Both the position numbers and the translations under genes were made by a program. The notes under the pieces are model-generated. The model was not told the DNA's origin. It saw only the letters and a program-made list of their open reading frames with translations, and did no database searches. Of a stretch of 64,000 bases of DNA, positions 1-9,544 are shown one piece after another. Source of the stretch: JBCBTD01 sp039818825 (GTDB lineage Bacteria; Pseudomonadota; Alphaproteobacteria; Geminicoccales; Geminicoccaceae); NCBI GenBank assembly GCA_039818825.1, contig JBCBTD010000007.1, positions 1-64,000 on the forward strand, given 5' to 3'. Within the stretch, counting starts at the first letter, position 1. Each line of letters begins with the position of its first letter.

Positions 1-1
1 G

Positions 2-865
2 TTGGCGGCGGCACTGCTCTTGGGGCTCGGTTCGGGTGCCATCGACGCCGGGTTGAACGCCTACGCCGCACTGCACTTCTCCGGCCGTCAGATGAACTGG
101 CTCCACGCCGCGTTCGGCCTCGGCGCCGCCGCCGGTCCCTTCGTGCTCACCGCCGCCCTCGCGGCCGGCGGCTCGTGGCGGCTCGGCTATGCAGTGCTCG
201 CGCTGTTGCTGGCGCTGCTGGCCGCCACGTTCGTCGCGCGCATCGGCATTTGGGACGGCGCCGACGCTGCGCCACCGAAATCGACGCCGGACCGCGAGGC
301 GGCCTCGCCGACCGCCGGCCGCCGAGCGATGGCCCTGCAGATCGTCACGTTCGCGACCTACACCGGTGTCGAGATGGCCGCCGGCCAGTGGGCCTACACG
401 TTGCTCACCGAGAGCCGCGGCTTGGCGCCGGCCACGGCTGGCGTCTGGACCGGGCTCTACTGGGCCGGGCTGTTCGCCGGACGGATCGGCTTCGGTGCGC
501 TGGGCGACCGCATGGCGCCGGCAACGATGGTGCGGCTGGGCACGCTCGGCGCCGTCGTCGGCACCGCGGCGCTCGCCTTCGGCCCGACCGCCGTCGGTCT
601 GCCGGCACTGGTGCTGGTGGCCTTCTTCCTGGCGCCCGTGTTCCCGATGCTGATGCTGCTGACGCCGCAACGCTTCGGCACGGCGGCGGCCTCACGACTG
701 GTCGGCCTGCAGATCAGCGCCGCGATGTTCGGCGGCTTCGCCCTGCCGACGCTCGGCGGGTTCTTGGCCGACCGCGGCGGCCTGGAGACGATCCCGATGC
801 TGTTGGTCGCTGCCGCCCTGCTCACCTGGTTGCTGACCGAGGCGTTGCCGCGCCCGAACCGCTGA
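2..865 (+). CDS. MFS transporter, 5'-truncated by the window edge
   Basis: C-terminal part (287 residues visible) of a major facilitator permease. The reading frame is open at the left edge, so the true start lies outside. Hydrophobic segments fill the protein except for a polar loop at about residues 85-105, which looks like the usual central cytoplasmic loop. The early stretch GAIDAGLNAYAA and the later GVEMAAGQWAY resemble the fucose-permease/YbjJ-like branch of MFS. The substrate cannot be told. Its stop codon lies in a hairpin shared with the convergent symporter gene. Confidence 0.8.
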   Translation: MAAALLLGLGSGAIDAGLNAYAALHFSGRQMNWLHAAFGLGAAAGPFVLTAALAAGGSWRLGYAVLALLLALLAATFVARIGIWDGADAAPPKSTPDREAASPTAGRRAMALQIVTFATYTGVEMAAGQWAYTLLTESRGLAPATAGVWTGLYWAGLFAGRIGFGALGDRMAPATMVRLGTLGAVVGTAALAFGPTAVGLPALVLVAFFLAPVFPMLMLLTPQRFGTAAASRLVGLQISAAMFGGFALPTLGGFLADRGGLETIPMLLVAAALLTWLLTEALPRPNR

Positions 866-882
866 AACAACCGGTTCAGCGG
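859..882. terminator. Hairpin between convergent genes, likely bidirectional terminator
   Basis: CCGCTGAA and TTCAGCGG form an 8 bp perfect stem with an 8 nt loop. It covers the stop codons of both convergent genes. There is no clear T-run, so a role as a 3' end or mRNA-stabilising hairpin is inferred from position. Confidence 0.45.
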
Positions 883-2303
883 TCTTCGTGCTGCCAAGCC
901 GAGCGGTCGATGTCGAGATCGGCGAAGGCCTCGGCATCGAAGGTCGGGTGCTGCACACCCTGGTCCAGCTGACGGCGGTAGTCCGTCAGGACGCGCATGC
1001 CGATCGGAAACAGCATGATCAACGCGAGCAGGTTGACCAGCGCCAGCACACCCATCATCGGATCCGAGAAGAAGAAGACCGAGGTCGCTCCGGGTGCCGT
1101 CGCGCCAAGGAAAACCATGCCGACGATCAGCAGCCGCAGCACGTGGCGCGACGCCTCGTTGTCGACGAACACCGTCAGCCCGGTCTCGCCCAGATAGTAA
1201 TTGTAGATGATCGAGCTGAAAGCGAACAACAAGATCGCTGCCGACAAGAAGTATTCACTCCATGCACCGACGTGGCTCGCCAGCGAATCCTGTGTGAGCA
1301 CGACGCCATTCACGCCGGATGCGCCCGGAACGTAGACGTCACCAAGCAAGATGACGAACGCCGTGCAAGAACAAATGATGATCGTGTCGATGAAAACCGA
1401 CAGCGATTGGACGATGCCCTGGCTCACGGGATGGCGGACATAAGCGACTGCCGCAACGTTGGGGGCGCTGCCGAGCCCGGCTTCGTTGGAAAAGAGGCCG
1501 CGGCGAATGCCCTGCGCAAGTGCTGCCCCCATGCCGCCGCCGACGGCTTCTTCGAAGCCGAAGGCGTTGGCGACGATGGTGTAGATGACCGCAGGCACCT
1601 CACCGATGTTGAGCAGGATGATCACGAGCGCCATCCCGATGTAGCCGAAGGCCATCACCGGGACGACCAAGTCCGCGACCTTGGCGATCCGCCTGATGCC
1701 GCCGTAGACCACGATCCCGGTGAGAACGGCGAGCCCCAGGCCGGTCCACAGGCGCTCGATGCCGATACTGTCCTGCAAGGCCCCGGCGACGGTGTTGCCC
1801 TGGAACGCGTTGAAACCGAGTGCGAACGACGCGATCAAAGCGATGGCGTAGAGCACGGCCAACCACCGAAACTCCTTGCCCAGCCCATGGATGATGTACT
1901 GGGCTGGCCCGCCGCGGTAGGTGCCGCCCTCGGCACGCCGCTTGTAGACCTGCGCCAGCGAGCACTCGAACAGGCTGGTGGCCATGCCGATCAGCGCGAT
2001 CATCCACATCCAGAACACCGCACCGGGGCCACCGAGCGTGATCGCTACGGCCACACCGGCGATGTTACCGCCGCCGACGCGACCACCGACGCTGACGAAC
2101 AGTGCCTCGCGCGAGCTGACGTGCCCGCCCGGCGCGGGTTGGCCGCCGGGGAACAGCACGGCGAACATCCGCTTGAAGAAGCGGAACTGGACGAAGCCCG
2201 ACGCCAGCGTGAAGAAACACCCGAGCACCACCAGGAACGGGACGAGCGACCAACCCCAAGTGCCGTCGCCGATGATGTCGAAGAAGGCCACGATGTAGCT
2301 CAT
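876..2303 (-). CDS. Alanine/glycine:cation symporter family protein (AGCS)
   Basis: 475-residue inner-membrane sodium-coupled amino acid carrier of the AGCS (AgcS/DagA) family, about the normal family length. The family signature region GGPGAVFWMWMIALIGM is followed by a segment on an acidic/charged helix (FECSLAQVYK). The second conserved core is GLFSNEAGLGSAPN, around the middle of the protein. Many hydrophobic helices are evident. Starts with ATG. It stands alone on the minus strand, divergent from phaC across a 330 bp gap, with an inverted repeat just upstream of its start. D/L-alanine or glycine is the expected substrate from the family, not from this sequence. Confidence 0.9.
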   Translation of the reverse strand: MSYIVAFFDIIGDGTWGWSLVPFLVVLGCFFTLASGFVQFRFFKRMFAVLFPGGQPAPGGHVSSREALFVSVGGRVGGGNIAGVAVAITLGGPGAVFWMWMIALIGMATSLFECSLAQVYKRRAEGGTYRGGPAQYIIHGLGKEFRWLAVLYAIALIASFALGFNAFQGNTVAGALQDSIGIERLWTGLGLAVLTGIVVYGGIRRIAKVADLVVPVMAFGYIGMALVIILLNIGEVPAVIYTIVANAFGFEEAVGGGMGAALAQGIRRGLFSNEAGLGSAPNVAAVAYVRHPVSQGIVQSLSVFIDTIIICSCTAFVILLGDVYVPGASGVNGVVLTQDSLASHVGAWSEYFLSAAILLFAFSSIIYNYYLGETGLTVFVDNEASRHVLRLLIVGMVFLGATAPGATSVFFFSDPMMGVLALVNLLALIMLFPIGMRVLTDYRRQLDQGVQHPTFDAEAFADLDIDRSAWQHEDR

Positions 2304-2633
2304 GGTGCCCCGTCCGTCTGGTTGCGGCCCAACCCAGACGGGTGTGCGCCGAAGCGGCTCGCTGTCATGCCTTCATCCATGACAAGATGATGAACGGCGA
2401 CTTGTCCGATAGTCGGATGCTTCGACCTCGGCCAAGGCCCGAAGGACGGCCGCCAGCGGCGCTTCAGGCCGGCGGCGGACTGACCGGTTCGGCGAAGGCG
2501 GGCCTGCGGCGGCGATGGTGTCGAAGGGTCGGAAAAGATGCTGCCAAGCACGCATTGCACCGCACAAAGTGGTGCTTGCTTCGCGGATGGCGCTGCGTTC
2601 GATGAGAGCCCGCTGGAGGGAGGCGTTCGAAGG
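2304..2633. promoter_or_regulatory. Divergent intergenic region between the AGCS gene and phaC
   Basis: 330 bp without a convincing gene; the open frames here are antisense artefacts of high GC. It holds an inverted repeat at 2314-2341 (CCGTCTGG and CCAGACGG, 12 nt loop), 11 nt upstream of the AGCS start and therefore in its leader. A strong Shine-Dalgarno stretch (GGAGGGAGG) lies just before the phaC ATG. No promoter boxes stand out. Confidence 0.5.
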
Positions 2634-4442
2634 ATGAACGAGGAACGGCCCGTAGCCGCCGAAGCAGACATGGTGGCCAGGCTGGTACAGCTCAACGAAC
2701 GCAGCTGCCAGTTGCTCGGCCGTAGTTTCATGAAGCGACTCGACGAAGTCGCCGGCGCCAGTTTCTCGCTGATGCCGCCCGAGGCGGTCAGCCGGACGTT
2801 CCAGGAGTTCGGCACCCAGCTGTTGAGTGACCCTCTCCGCATCGCCCAGGCCCAGGCCAGCTTCTGGCGCGACAGCTTCGCGCTTTGGCACAACGTCATC
2901 GAGGGTCACCGTGACGGCCGGCTAGAGCCGGTCTTTCCGCCCAACCCGGCCGACCGCCGCTTCAAGGACAAGGCTTGGACCGAAGATCCCGCCTTCGTCT
3001 ACGTCCAGCAAAGCTACTTCTTGATGGCCAACTGGATGCAGAACTTGGTGGACAAGGCCGCAGACGCGGACCCATCGGCCAAACAGCGCCTGAAGTTCTA
3101 CACGCGCCAGTATTTGAGCGCGATGGCACCGTCGAACTTCCCGCTGACCAATCCGGAAGTGTTGCGAAAGGCCAGTGACACCGATGGCCGCAGCCTGCTC
3201 GACGGGCTGGAACGGTTTCTCGACGACCTGGAGCGCGGCGACGGCCATCTGCGCATCCGGATGACCGATGAGGCCAAATTCAGTCTCGGCCACAACATCG
3301 CGACGACCCCCGGCCAAGTCGTCTTCCGCAACGACCTGATCGAGCTGATCCAGTACGCGCCGACCACCCCGAGCGTCTATCGCCACCCGGTGCTGATCGT
3401 GCCACCGTGGATCAACAAATACTACATCCTCGATTTGCAACCGAAGAACAGCTTGGTCGGATTCTTGGTAGCTCGAGGGTTCACCGTCTTTCTGATTTCC
3501 TGGGTGAACCCCACAGCCGATGCCGCCAGCAAGAGGTTCGAAGACTACTTGCGCGAGGGACCGCTCGCCGCCCTCGATGCGATGGAAGCCGCGATCGGCG
3601 CCGAGCCCGTCAACATCATGGGCTTCTGCATCGGCGGCATCCTGACGGCGACCGGGCTCGCGCACCTGGCCGCGACCGGCAGGGCGAACCGGATCGCCAG
3701 CGCCAGCCTCCTCGCGACGTTCTTCGACTTCACCGACGTCGGCGAGGTCGGCGTGTTCGTCGACGACGCGCAAGTCACTGCGATGGAAGCGCACACCAAA
3801 GAGACCGGGTTCCTCGCCGGCCGCCATATGGCCGACATGTTCTCGATGCTGCGCGAGAACGATCTGATCTGGTCGTTTTTCGTCAACAACTATCTGCTGG
3901 CGAAAGAACCGGCGGCGTTCGACCTGCTCTATTGGAATGGCGACACGACCCGCCTGCCGGCGGCGATGTTGTCGGACTATCTCCGTAACTTCTACCTCGG
4001 CAATGCGTTCGCCCGTCCGGGTAGTTTCACCGTGCTCGGCACACCGATCGATACCCGCAAGATCGAGGTGCCGACATATGCGCTCGCCACCAAGGAAGAC
4101 CACATCGCGCCGTGGCGTTCGTGCTTTCCGGCCACGCAACAGCTCCGGGGGCCGGTCCGCTTCGTGCTCGGCGGCTCAGGGCACGTCGCCGGGATCATCA
4201 ACCAGGCAACGAGCATCAAGTATGGCTACTGGACGAACGACACGCCCAGCCCGAGCGCCGACGCGTGGTTGGACTCCGCGACCGCCCACCAAGGCTCGTG
4301 GTGGGTCGACTGGGCCGCCTGGCTGAATCAGCACGGCGGCGAAGAGGTGCCGGCCCGCGATCCGCGCACCGGCCGCCTGAAGCCCCTCGGCGACGCGCCC
4401 GGCACCTACGTGCGGCTGCGGGCCGAGGGAACCGACGCTTGA
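2634..4442 (+). CDS. phaC: Class I poly(3-hydroxyalkanoate) synthase
   Basis: 602-residue PHA synthase that polymerises 3-hydroxyacyl-CoA into polyester granules. The ATG at 2634 was chosen over an upstream in-frame start because of its GGAGGGAGG Shine-Dalgarno sequence and the normal class I length. The N-terminal PhaC domain precedes an alpha/beta-hydrolase core. The modified lipase box GFCIGG carries the catalytic Cys at about residue 332, followed by Asp489 (KEDHIAPW) and His517 (GSGHVAG), matching the spacing of the Cupriavidus enzyme. No phaA, phaB or phasin is adjacent; instead the stop overlaps the start of a B3/4-domain gene. Confidence 0.95.
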   Translation: MNEERPVAAEADMVARLVQLNERSCQLLGRSFMKRLDEVAGASFSLMPPEAVSRTFQEFGTQLLSDPLRIAQAQASFWRDSFALWHNVIEGHRDGRLEPVFPPNPADRRFKDKAWTEDPAFVYVQQSYFLMANWMQNLVDKAADADPSAKQRLKFYTRQYLSAMAPSNFPLTNPEVLRKASDTDGRSLLDGLERFLDDLERGDGHLRIRMTDEAKFSLGHNIATTPGQVVFRNDLIELIQYAPTTPSVYRHPVLIVPPWINKYYILDLQPKNSLVGFLVARGFTVFLISWVNPTADAASKRFEDYLREGPLAALDAMEAAIGAEPVNIMGFCIGGILTATGLAHLAATGRANRIASASLLATFFDFTDVGEVGVFVDDAQVTAMEAHTKETGFLAGRHMADMFSMLRENDLIWSFFVNNYLLAKEPAAFDLLYWNGDTTRLPAAMLSDYLRNFYLGNAFARPGSFTVLGTPIDTRKIEVPTYALATKEDHIAPWRSCFPATQQLRGPVRFVLGGSGHVAGIINQATSIKYGYWTNDTPSPSADAWLDSATAHQGSWWVDWAAWLNQHGGEEVPARDPRTGRLKPLGDAPGTYVRLRAEGTDA

Positions 4443-5071
4443 GTCTCGACGTCGCCATCGATGCGACGTTCGCCGCCAAAGGCGTCAGCGTCCGCCTCGG
4501 CTGCGTCATCGCCGCCATCGATGGCGCTGCCGGCGGCGACGTCGGTCCAGCCATCGACGCGCTCGAGCTCCCAACGGGCGACATGCCGGCGATCGCCGCG
4601 ACGCGAGCCGCCTACAAGGCACTCGGCAAGGACCCCAGCCGCTATCGCCCAGCCTCGGAAGCACTGCGTCGACGGGTACTCAAAGGTGCCGCAGTGCCGA
4701 GGATCAACCCGTTGGTCGACTTGAACAGCTGGTTGTCGCTCGCGACCGGCTTCGCCTGTGGCGTCTACGACCGCGGCCGGTTGGAACCCCCCTGCACGCT
4801 GCGGGTCGGTGCACCCGGCGAGACCTATGACGCCATCGGTCGCGGCGCCTTCAACCTCCAGGATCTGCCGGTGCTCGTGGATCGCCGTGGCCCATTCGGC
4901 AGCCCAACCAGCGATACCGTCCGCACCGCCGTCGACCAGGGCACCACCCGACCGTGGTTGGTCGTCTTCGACTTCGGCGGCGGCGATCTCGGCGCGGCGC
5001 TCGCGATGGCGGCGGACGCGTTCGAGCGCTATTGGAGAGCGGTCGACGTCCGCAGCTGGACGACCGACTGA
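4439..5071 (+). CDS. B3/4 domain-containing protein (PheRS beta-like)
   Basis: 210-residue protein resembling the free-standing B3/B4 domain found in phenylalanyl-tRNA synthetase beta and in small proteins thought to act on mischarged tRNA or amino-acid-like ligands. Recognisable core: INPLVDLNSWLSLATGF, then LRVGAPGETYDAIG and the C-terminal GPFGSPTSDTVRT. The TTG start at 4439 overlaps the phaC stop (TTGA), giving a full-length domain and translational coupling; longer frames run back inside phaC and were rejected. The metabolic link with PHA synthesis is unknown. Confidence 0.75.
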   Translation: MSLDVAIDATFAAKGVSVRLGCVIAAIDGAAGGDVGPAIDALELPTGDMPAIAATRAAYKALGKDPSRYRPASEALRRRVLKGAAVPRINPLVDLNSWLSLATGFACGVYDRGRLEPPCTLRVGAPGETYDAIGRGAFNLQDLPVLVDRRGPFGSPTSDTVRTAVDQGTTRPWLVVFDFGGGDLGAALAMAADAFERYWRAVDVRSWTTD

Positions 5072-5092
5072 CGCCAGCCGCGGAGACCTGCC

Positions 5093-6265
5093 TTGACCAC
5101 GTCGGATTCGGCGACGCTAGACTTGCGCCCGCTGCTCGCCGTGATGGGCATGGCCGCCGTCTTCGGCGTGCTGCAGGGCCTGTCCTATCCGCTGTTCGCC
5201 CTGCTGTTGGAGCGCGCCGGCCACTCGGCGAGCTTGATCGGCATCAACGCCGCGATGCTGCCCCTCGGGCTCCTGGTGACGGCCCCTTTCGTCCCTGCCC
5301 TCGCCCGGCGGGTCGGTGCCCGCCGGCTGGCCGTGGCCGCATGCTTGCTGCTTGCCCTGGCGTTGACGGCGATGGGCTCGACGTCACAGCTGTGGGTCTG
5401 GTTCGTCGGCCGTTTCCTGGTCGGGGTCGGCATCAACATCATCTACGTGATCAGCGAGACGTGGCTCAACTTGATGATCCCGCGCCACCAGCGCGGGCGT
5501 TGGCTCGCGATCTACGCCACCTTGCTAGGCGCCGGCTTCGCTGCCGGCCCAGTCCTTTTGCTGGCAACGGGTAGCGACGGCTTCGCGCCGTTTTTGGCGG
5601 CAATCCTGATCTCGCTGACGACCGGCGCGTTGATCGTCGTCGCCTCACCGCTGCTGCCGCGCTTCACCGTCGAGGGTGCGAAGTCGCTGTGGCGCTTCTT
5701 GCCCCTGGCACCGCTGCTGCTACTTGCCGTAGGCGCTGCCGCTGCGTTCGATCAGGCGACGCTGACCTTCGTGCCGCTCTACGTGCTGGCGTACGGCGCC
5801 ACCGAGGACGCGGCCAAGCTCGCCATCACGGCGCTGACCCTCGGCAACGTGTTGCTCCAACTGCCGATCGGCTGGCTTGCCGATCGCGTGTCGCGCCGTG
5901 CGGCGTTCCTCACCTGCACGGTGACGACGGTCGCCGGTGCGACGCTGTTGCCGTTGTTGACGACCGCCGGCCCACTTCTCTGGCTGATGCTCTTCGTCTG
6001 GGGGGCGGCCGCGTACGGCAGCTACACGGTGTCCCTGGTCGAACTCGGCGACCGCTTCAGCGGCGGCCTGCTGCTCGCCGGCAACGCGGCGTTCGCCTTC
6101 ATGTGGGGAGCTGCCGGACTGGTCGGCCCGGCCACGACCGGGGTTGCCATGGATGCCTTCGGCCCGATCGGCCTGCCGCTGGTCGTGGGCGTCGTGTTCG
6201 TCATCGTCACGCTCGCCCTCTGGCGGCCCCGGCCGGAACTGGACAGTGCCCGGCCGCTCGCCTAG
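5093..6265 (+). CDS. MFS transporter
   Basis: 390-residue, 12-helix major facilitator protein with a TTG start 21 nt after the preceding gene. The first helices (GLSYPLFALLLERAGHSASLIGINAAML) resemble the YcaD/YfcJ-like MFS branch. The conserved cytoplasmic region between helices 2 and 3 (ALARRVGARRL) is present. No substrate can be read from the sequence. A near-perfect palindrome TCGCCTAGGCGA at 6258-6269 overlaps the stop codon. Same strand as phaC and DUF4170, so co-transcription is possible. Confidence 0.85.
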   Translation: MTTSDSATLDLRPLLAVMGMAAVFGVLQGLSYPLFALLLERAGHSASLIGINAAMLPLGLLVTAPFVPALARRVGARRLAVAACLLLALALTAMGSTSQLWVWFVGRFLVGVGINIIYVISETWLNLMIPRHQRGRWLAIYATLLGAGFAAGPVLLLATGSDGFAPFLAAILISLTTGALIVVASPLLPRFTVEGAKSLWRFLPLAPLLLLAVGAAAAFDQATLTFVPLYVLAYGATEDAAKLAITALTLGNVLLQLPIGWLADRVSRRAAFLTCTVTTVAGATLLPLLTTAGPLLWLMLFVWGAAAYGSYTVSLVELGDRFSGGLLLAGNAAFAFMWGAAGLVGPATTGVAMDAFGPIGLPLVVGVVFVIVTLALWRPRPELDSARPLA

Positions 6266-6302
6266 GCGAGGCGGCGTCCGGAGCCACGAAAGGGAGCCGT
6301 CC

Positions 6303-6536
6303 ATGGCCAAGCAGCTGCTGCACCTCGTCCTGGGTGGCGAGTTGACCGACCCGTCGAGCGTCGAGTTTGCGGACTTGGAGAAGCTCGACATCGTTGGGGT
6401 CTATCCCAACTACGCCGAGGCCGAGCGCGCCTGGCGGGCGAAAGCGCACGCCAGCGTCGACCAGGCGAACGTCCGCTACTTCGTCGTCCACCTGCATCGC
6501 CTGCTCGACCCGGATCATCCCGAGCAGGCCGGCTGA
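6303..6536 (+). CDS. DUF4170 domain-containing protein
   Basis: 77-residue soluble protein of the small alphaproteobacterial family DUF4170; function unknown. It begins MAKQLLHLVLGGELTDP and contains the family's YPNYAEAERAWRAKA and RYFVVHLHRLLDP segments. ATG chosen after an AAAGGGAG Shine-Dalgarno stretch. It follows the MFS gene by 37 nt and precedes a TRAP operon by 111 nt. Its main value here is as an indicator of alphaproteobacterial ancestry. Confidence 0.8.
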   Translation: MAKQLLHLVLGGELTDPSSVEFADLEKLDIVGVYPNYAEAERAWRAKAHASVDQANVRYFVVHLHRLLDPDHPEQAG

Positions 6537-6647
6537 CTCGAGGGCGCCTGGCACAGGGCTTGCTGCGCTCTTCACGGGTGCTTGTGGTCGACGCGCCGGA
6601 CCGCCATGGTCGGCCGTCGACGTTCGTCGGACCAAAGGGAGGATGCC

Positions 6648-7610
6648 ATGAAAACGACCATGATGGCCGGATTGGCCGCACTCGGCCTGATGTCAGCTAC
6701 CGTCCAAGCCCAGACCTGGAACATGGCGACGCCTTATCCTGACGGGAACTTCCACACCCAGAACGTCAAAGAGTTCATCGGCGACATCGAAGCGGCGACC
6801 GATCTCGAGATTACGCTGCACAGCAACGCCTCACTGCTGAAGATGCCCGAGATCAAACGCGGCGTGCAGACCCAGCAGGCGCAATTGGGCGAAATCCTGA
6901 TCTCCGCCTATGGCAACGAGGACCCGATGTTCCGGGTCGACTCCATTCCGTTCCTTGCACCCGGATTCGTCAACAACGTCAAACTTTGGCACGCGTCGCG
7001 CCCCTACATCGAAGAGCGCTTCCGCGAGCAGGGCCTCGTCCCGCTCTACGCCGTCGCGTGGCCCGGCCAGGGCATCTACACCGAGGAAGCCATCGACAAG
7101 CCCTCCGACCTCGATGACGTCAGCTTTCGCGCCTACAATGCGGCAACCGCACGGATGGCCGAGCTGATGGGCGCCGTGCCGACGACTGTCCAGGCTGCCG
7201 AAATCCCGCAAGCCTTCGCCACCGGCATCGTGAGCGCGATGCTCACCTCCAGCGCCACCGGTGTCGATTCCCAAGCCTGGGACTACGCCACGCACTACTA
7301 CAACACCCGGGCGATGAACACGAAGAACCTGGTGTTCGTGAACGCCGAGGCGTTCGAGGCACTCAACGAAGCTGCTCGGCAAGCGATCCTGGATGCCGCC
7401 GCGCGTGCGGAGCTCCGTGGCTGGTTGTTGAGCGCCCAGGCCGAGGAGCAGACGACGCGGCGGCTCGCCGACGAAGGCATGATCGTGGTCTCCGACCCGT
7501 CGCCCGAGTTCCTGGCCGAGCTCCAGGCGATCGGCGCGACCATGACCGAAGAGTGGCTGGCTGAAGCCGGCGACGACGGCCAAGCCCTGCTGGACAAGCT
7601 TCGCCAGTGA
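6648..7610 (+). CDS. TRAP transporter substrate-binding protein (DctP family)
   Basis: 320-residue periplasmic solute receptor of a TRAP system. Signal peptide of about 22 residues (MKTTMMAGLAALGLMSATVQA, cleavage before QTW). The mature part follows the DctP fold, with AELMGAVPTTVQAAEIPQAF and the downstream SGAT-like loop. ATG at 6648 preceded by GGGAGG. The stop overlaps the GTG start of the small permease by 4 nt. The ligand, probably an organic acid from the family, cannot be fixed. Confidence 0.92.
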   Translation: MKTTMMAGLAALGLMSATVQAQTWNMATPYPDGNFHTQNVKEFIGDIEAATDLEITLHSNASLLKMPEIKRGVQTQQAQLGEILISAYGNEDPMFRVDSIPFLAPGFVNNVKLWHASRPYIEERFREQGLVPLYAVAWPGQGIYTEEAIDKPSDLDDVSFRAYNAATARMAELMGAVPTTVQAAEIPQAFATGIVSAMLTSSATGVDSQAWDYATHYYNTRAMNTKNLVFVNAEAFEALNEAARQAILDAAARAELRGWLLSAQAEEQTTRRLADEGMIVVSDPSPEFLAELQAIGATMTEEWLAEAGDDGQALLDKLRQ

Positions 7611-8185
7611 GCAATGGGGCAGTGCCGGCGACCAAGCTTGGCCAGGTCGAAGCGGAGGGCGTCGTCCGTCGGGTTCTCGACCGGCTGTATCTCGCAGGTG
7701 GCATCGCCGGCGCTGCATGCATCGTGGGCATTGCGCTTCTCATCATCGCGCAGATCGTGGGCCGGCTGATCGACGTCAATCTGCCAGGCTCCGACGACTT
7801 GACGGCATGGCTGGTGGCGGCTTCGGCCTTCTTCGCGCTCGCCTACACCTTCCGCCATGGCGGGCACATCCGTGTGACACTGGTGGTCGAGCGCCTGCAC
7901 GGTGTGCCTCGCCGGGTGCTGGAGATCGCCTGCCTGGCGACGGCAACCTTTTTCGTCGGCTGGCTCGCCGCCGGGCTCGTCGACCTGGTGCGCGATTCCT
8001 GGCGCTGGAACGACGTCGCCCAGGGATTGTTGCCGATCCCGATGTGGATTCCACAATCGACGGCAGCCCTGGGAGCGTGCCTCCTGCTCGTAGCACTGGT
8101 CGACGACCTCGTGGCGAGCTTGCGCGGCGGCAGCGTGAGCTACTTGGCAAGCCGCGCTGCGGCGTCCCCCGACGACACGGCCTGA
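7607..8185 (+). CDS. TRAP transporter small permease (DctQ family)
   Basis: 192-residue membrane subunit with four predicted helices: residues about 22-45, 52-72, 96-120 and 135-155. The helix-2 segment LPGSDDLTAWLVAASAFFALAYTFRHGGHIRV is typical of DctQ. It starts with GTG in a GTGA overlap with the binding protein. It helps assemble the large permease in the inner membrane and should be inactive alone. Confidence 0.9.
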   Translation: MSNGAVPATKLGQVEAEGVVRRVLDRLYLAGGIAGAACIVGIALLIIAQIVGRLIDVNLPGSDDLTAWLVAASAFFALAYTFRHGGHIRVTLVVERLHGVPRRVLEIACLATATFFVGWLAAGLVDLVRDSWRWNDVAQGLLPIPMWIPQSTAALGACLLLVALVDDLVASLRGGSVSYLASRAAASPDDTA

Positions 8186-8193
8186 CGCCGCCG

Positions 8194-9501
8194 ATGGACA
8201 TCGTCGACGTCGGCCTCTTTCTCTTGATGTTCCTCGCACTCTTCCTCGGCTCGGGCGTCTGGATCGCCGTTTCGCTGTTGGCTGTGGGCTGGATCGCCGT
8301 CGAGACCTACACGACCGTGCCGGTCCTGAAGTCGCTTGGCTCCTCGATCTGGGGCTCGAGCGCGTCGTGGACCCTCGCCGCCTTGCCGCTCTTCATCTGG
8401 ATGGGCGAGATCCTGTTCCGGACCAAGCTCTCGGCCAACATGTTCCGCGGCCTTGCACCGTTGGTCGGCTGGCTGCCCGGCCGGCTCCTCCACGTCAACG
8501 TGCTCGGCTGTGGCGTATTCGCCGCCGTTTCCGGCTCGTCGGCCGCTACCGTCGCCACCATCGGCAAGATGACCTTGCCCGAGTTGGCCGAGCGCAAGTA
8601 CGACCAGCGCCTCGCCATCGGCAGCCTCGCCGGGTCCGGCACGCTCGGCCTGCTCATTCCACCGTCGATCATCATGATCGTCTATGCCGTGGCCGCCGAG
8701 CAATCGCTGATCCGACTGTTCATCGCCGGCGTGTTGCCGGGGCTGATGCTGATCCTGATGTTCTCGGGCTATCTCGCCGTCATCGCGATGCTCAGACCGA
8801 GCGTGGCACCTGACCATGGCGGCGAGAAGCTGCCGCTGGTCGCCAAGCTCCGCGCGACGATGGAGCTGATCCCGGTGCTGCTGCTGATCGGCGGCGTCAT
8901 CGGCACGATTTATGTCGGCATCGCCACCGCGACCGAGGCCGCTGCCATGGGCGTGCTGGGGGCGCTGATCCTCGCCGCCGCCACCGGCACGCTCACCCGG
9001 CAGAGCTTCGCCGACAGCCTGATGGGCGCGACCCGCCTCTCTTGCATGATCGCCTTCATCCTCGCCGGCGCTGCGTTTCTGACCACGGGCATGGCCTATA
9101 CCGGCGTGCCCCAGGCGCTGGCGGCGTGGGTCGGCGACATGGGCCTGGATCGCTACGTCCTGATCGCCGCCTTGTGCGTGCTCTACGTCGTGCTTGGATG
9201 CTTCATCGACGGCATCTCGATGATCGTGCTGACCACCTCGGTGGTCCTCCCCCTGGTCACCGCCGCCGGCTTCGATCTCATCTGGTTCGGCATCTTCATC
9301 ATCGTCGTCGTCGAGATGGCTCAGATCACCCCACCCTTGGGCTTCAACCTGTTCGTTCTGCAGAGCATGACCGGCCACTCCATCTTCGCCGTCGCCCGCG
9401 CCGCCCTGCCGTTCTTTTTCCTCATGCTGTTGGCGGTGGTCCTGCTCACCATCTTCCCCGGCATCGCAACGTGGCTGCCCTCGACCATGCAGAACCGTTA
9501 G
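8194..9501 (+). CDS. TRAP transporter large permease (DctM family)
   Basis: 435-residue transport subunit with about 12 hydrophobic segments; it carries substrate using a sodium gradient. Family hallmarks are SGSSAATVATIG, the GTLGLLIPPSIIMIVYA motif and the C-terminal QITPPLGFNLFVLQ. The ATG at 8194 is 8 nt after the small-permease stop; upstream in-frame starts lie inside that gene. Together the three genes form one complete TRAP cassette. No regulator is adjacent. Confidence 0.93.
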   Translation: MDIVDVGLFLLMFLALFLGSGVWIAVSLLAVGWIAVETYTTVPVLKSLGSSIWGSSASWTLAALPLFIWMGEILFRTKLSANMFRGLAPLVGWLPGRLLHVNVLGCGVFAAVSGSSAATVATIGKMTLPELAERKYDQRLAIGSLAGSGTLGLLIPPSIIMIVYAVAAEQSLIRLFIAGVLPGLMLILMFSGYLAVIAMLRPSVAPDHGGEKLPLVAKLRATMELIPVLLLIGGVIGTIYVGIATATEAAAMGVLGALILAAATGTLTRQSFADSLMGATRLSCMIAFILAGAAFLTTGMAYTGVPQALAAWVGDMGLDRYVLIAALCVLYVVLGCFIDGISMIVLTTSVVLPLVTAAGFDLIWFGIFIIVVVEMAQITPPLGFNLFVLQSMTGHSIFAVARAALPFFFLMLLAVVLLTIFPGIATWLPSTMQNR

Positions 9502-9544
9502 CTGCCGCCGGCGGACCAGCGGCACCTGGACAGGGCTTCCCAGC

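Noticed and set aside
888..2390. 500-codon open frame antisense to the AGCS symporter gene
   Set aside because: The translation is low-complexity and charged with no family resemblance; it mirrors a gene with clear conserved motifs. Long antisense frames are expected at this GC content.
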